Assembly (NCBI RefSeq): GCF_022179125.1
Contig: NZ_BPQG01000056.1
Span: 45,742 to 109,741 of the forward strand
Direction: 5' to 3'
Length of the DNA stretch: 64,000 bases
Source: Methylobacterium cerastii
GTDB lineage: Bacteria; Pseudomonadota; Alphaproteobacteria; Rhizobiales; Beijerinckiaceae
Position numbers and translations under genes: made by a program. Of the stretch, positions 62,381 to 64,000 are shown one piece after another (positions within the stretch are counted from its first letter, which is position 1; each line of letters opens with the position of its first letter). The notes beneath the pieces are model-generated. The model worked only from the letters and a program-made list of their open reading frames with translations, was not told where the DNA came from and ran no database searches.

Positions 62381-63814
62381 TCAGGCTGCGACCCGGCCTT
62401 CGAGCGGGAAGACCTTCGCCGGGTTCATCATCCAGTGCGGGTCGAAGACGTTGCGCACCCGCATCTGCTGCTCCAGGTCGGCCTGGGTGTACTGGAAGCG
62501 CATCAGCTCGCGCTTCTCGATGCCGACTCCGTGCTCGCCGGTGAGGCATCCGCCGACCTCGACGCAGAGCTTGAGGATCTCGTCGCCCGCGGCCTCGGCC
62601 TTCTGCAATTCACCATGCTTGTTGATGTCGAACAGGATGAGCGGATGCAAGTTGCCGTCGCCGGCATGGAACACGTTGGCGACGCGCAGGCCCTGCGCCC
62701 TGCAGATCGCGCCGATCCGCTCCAGCACCACCGAGAGCTGGCCCGTCGGAATCGTGCCGTCCATGCAGATGTAATCGGAGATGCGCCCCGTAGCCCCAAA
62801 AGCCGACTTGCGGCCCTTCCAAATCGCGGCGGATTCGGCCTCGGACTTCGAGACGCGAATGCTCGTCGGGCGGAAATCCTGCGCGATCGCGGCGATGCGG
62901 GCGAGCATCGCCTCGCACTCGGCGTCCGAGCCCTCGACCTCGATGATCAGCATCGCCTCGGCGTCGCGCGGGTAGCCGGCCTGCGCGAAGTCCTCGGTGA
63001 TCAGGATCGCCTCGCGGTCCATGTACTCGATGGCCACCGGAATGATGCCGGCGGCGATAATCGCCGCAGTGCAGGCGCCGGCATCCTCGACCGAGGAAAA
63101 GCCGACGAGCGCGGGCCGCGCGCCCTCGGCCGCGCGCAGGATCCGCACGGTCGCCTCGGTGACGATGCCGAGCTGTCCTTCCGAGCCGCAGATCAAACCA
63201 AGCAGGTCGTAGCCGCCGGATTCGAGGTGGTCGCCGCCGATCTCGACCACCGTGCCGTCGTTCATCACCAGCGTCACGCCGATCAGGTTATTGGTGGTCA
63301 CGCCGTACTTGAGGCAGTGCGCCCCGCCCGAGTTCATCGCGATGTTGCCGGCGATGGTGCAGGCGAGCTGGCTCGACGGGTCGGGCGCGTAGAAGAAGCC
63401 TTCGTGGCTGACCGCGCCCGAGATCGCGAGGTTGGTGATCCCGCTCTGGACGCGGGCGACGCGGTCCTCGAAATCGAGGTCGAGCACCTGGGTCATCTTG
63501 CCGACGCCGAGGATGATCGCATCCTCCTGAGCGATCGCGCCGCCGGCCAGCGACGTGCCGGCACCCCGCGGCACGACGCGGACGCCGTGCTCGTGGCAAT
63601 AGGCCATCACCGCCGAGACCTCGGCCGTTGTCGAGGGCAGCACCACCGCCAGCGGCATCTTGCGGTAGGCGGTGAGCCCGTCGGTCTCGAAGGCGCGGCG
63701 CTCGTCCTCCGTGATGACCAGGGCCTCGGGGCCGACCAATGGCCGAAGGCCCGCCACGATCGCGTCGCGGCGCGCGACGACGCCGGCATCGGGCTCGGGG
63801 AAGCGGATGGACAT
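62381..63814 (-). CDS. FAD-linked oxidase, GlcD/lactate-type dehydrogenase
   Basis: This 477-residue flavoprotein oxidises 2-hydroxy acids (glycolate or D-lactate). The FAD-binding part (~55-230) has VVPRGAGTSLAGGAI, TIAGNIAMNSGGAHCLKYGVT and GSEGQLGIVTEAT, and the C-terminal oxidase part has VFHAGDGNLHPLILFD and LTGEHGVGIEKRELM. The latter is the GlcD signature. The ATG at 63814 lies behind GGAGG. The partner subunits GlcE and GlcF are not in the window, so the substrate is open; glcD is the likely name. Confidence 0.9.
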   Translation of the reverse strand: MSIRFPEPDAGVVARRDAIVAGLRPLVGPEALVITEDERRAFETDGLTAYRKMPLAVVLPSTTAEVSAVMAYCHEHGVRVVPRGAGTSLAGGAIAQEDAIILGVGKMTQVLDLDFEDRVARVQSGITNLAISGAVSHEGFFYAPDPSSQLACTIAGNIAMNSGGAHCLKYGVTTNNLIGVTLVMNDGTVVEIGGDHLESGGYDLLGLICGSEGQLGIVTEATVRILRAAEGARPALVGFSSVEDAGACTAAIIAAGIIPVAIEYMDREAILITEDFAQAGYPRDAEAMLIIEVEGSDAECEAMLARIAAIAQDFRPTSIRVSKSEAESAAIWKGRKSAFGATGRISDYICMDGTIPTGQLSVVLERIGAICRAQGLRVANVFHAGDGNLHPLILFDINKHGELQKAEAAGDEILKLCVEVGGCLTGEHGVGIEKRELMRFQYTQADLEQQMRVRNVFDPHWMMNPAKVFPLEGRVAA

Positions 63815-64000
63815 GGCGTGAACCTCCGGGATTTTCGAAGTCCCCTAAGCGCCGCCGGCGATCCTTCAGCCTACGGTCAGGCGCGGGCGGTAAAGGTGTC
63901 GGGCGGCGACGCGGGGACCTGTTGGTGGGCAGTCTAGCCCAATATGGGCGAGCCCGCACCGCCGTCGATCGGCCGGCTGGAACGAGGTGGAGGATGCTGC

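Noticed and set aside
63980-63999. Possible start of a plus-strand gene at the right edge (GGAGG then ATG)
   Set aside because: The site is too close to the ATG for a normal ribosome site and the window ends at once, so nothing can be supported.

Overview
The window is chromosomal DNA from a high-GC alphaproteobacterium of the Rhizobiales (Hyphomicrobiales), most likely Methylobacterium or Methylorubrum. This rests on the strong G/C bias at third codon positions, the frequent GTG/TTG starts, and families typical of the group: EipA/DUF1134, DUF1489, a giant GPR/RgsE-like polar growth protein, a CheA-REC hybrid with CheZ, FtrA with rhodanese, and a UdgX/radical-SAM pair. No rRNA, tRNA, CRISPR array or intact insertion sequence was recognised. 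Gene density is high and most genes lie in short operons.

Layout. 1-4.9 kb: a truncated MlaE-type lipid permease, an MFS transporter, a CheZ-like phosphatase, an AAA ATPase and a DUF1489 protein, closed by a strong terminator. 5.0-12.3 kb: one 2,433-residue coiled-coil membrane protein. 12.3-17.3 kb: a free HPt domain, a 2Fe-2S ferredoxin, a VWA protein, an unknown small protein and a CPA2 antiporter. 17.6-25.5 kb: two unknown membrane genes, then the chemotaxis operon cheA-cheW-cheY-cheB-cheR. 25.6-40.6 kb: mixed housekeeping genes (asparaginase, cysQ, eipA, lysA behind a small lipoprotein gene, a SulP transporter, threonine aldolase, rpsU, a single-domain response regulator, a class II glutamine amidotransferase, an aldehyde dehydrogenase, slyX-trhO). 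40.6-41.5 kb: an AT-rich islet with a broken gene followed by an intact DUF6968 gene. 41.5-49.8 kb: a minus-strand run with polA, a HepT/MntA-type pair, a YihY/BrkB protein, a secreted unknown, alkB, gpmA and dapB. 50-64 kb: a second CPA2 antiporter, a GNAT/rhodanese operon divergent from an FtrA-type regulator, a radical-SAM plus UdgX-fusion repair pair, OsmC, RecX divergent from a TAXI-type binding protein, a hybrid histidine kinase and a GlcD-type oxidase.

How the genes work together. CheA (HPt donor, kinase, two CheW-like regions, C-terminal receiver), CheW, CheY, CheB and CheR form a chemotaxis core without local receptors. CheZ lies 17 kb away and a free HPt 7 kb away. lysA and dapB serve diaminopimelate and lysine synthesis, so they supply the cell wall whose polar growth the giant coiled-coil protein may organise. 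RecX, PolA, AlkB and the UdgX/rSAM pair are DNA maintenance functions.

The most novel points are the decayed gene plus retained DUF6968 gene in the AT-rich islet (found by reading across a nonsense codon and a frameshift), the giant GPR-like protein with its recent 198-bp internal duplication, the uncharacterised membrane gene pair before cheA, the UdgX fusion coupled to a radical-SAM enzyme, a cryptic 30-codon aromatic/proline-rich frame antisense to the HPt leader, and a perfect palindrome that contains a start codon. All identifications come from reading the sequence and recalling families; no database search was run.
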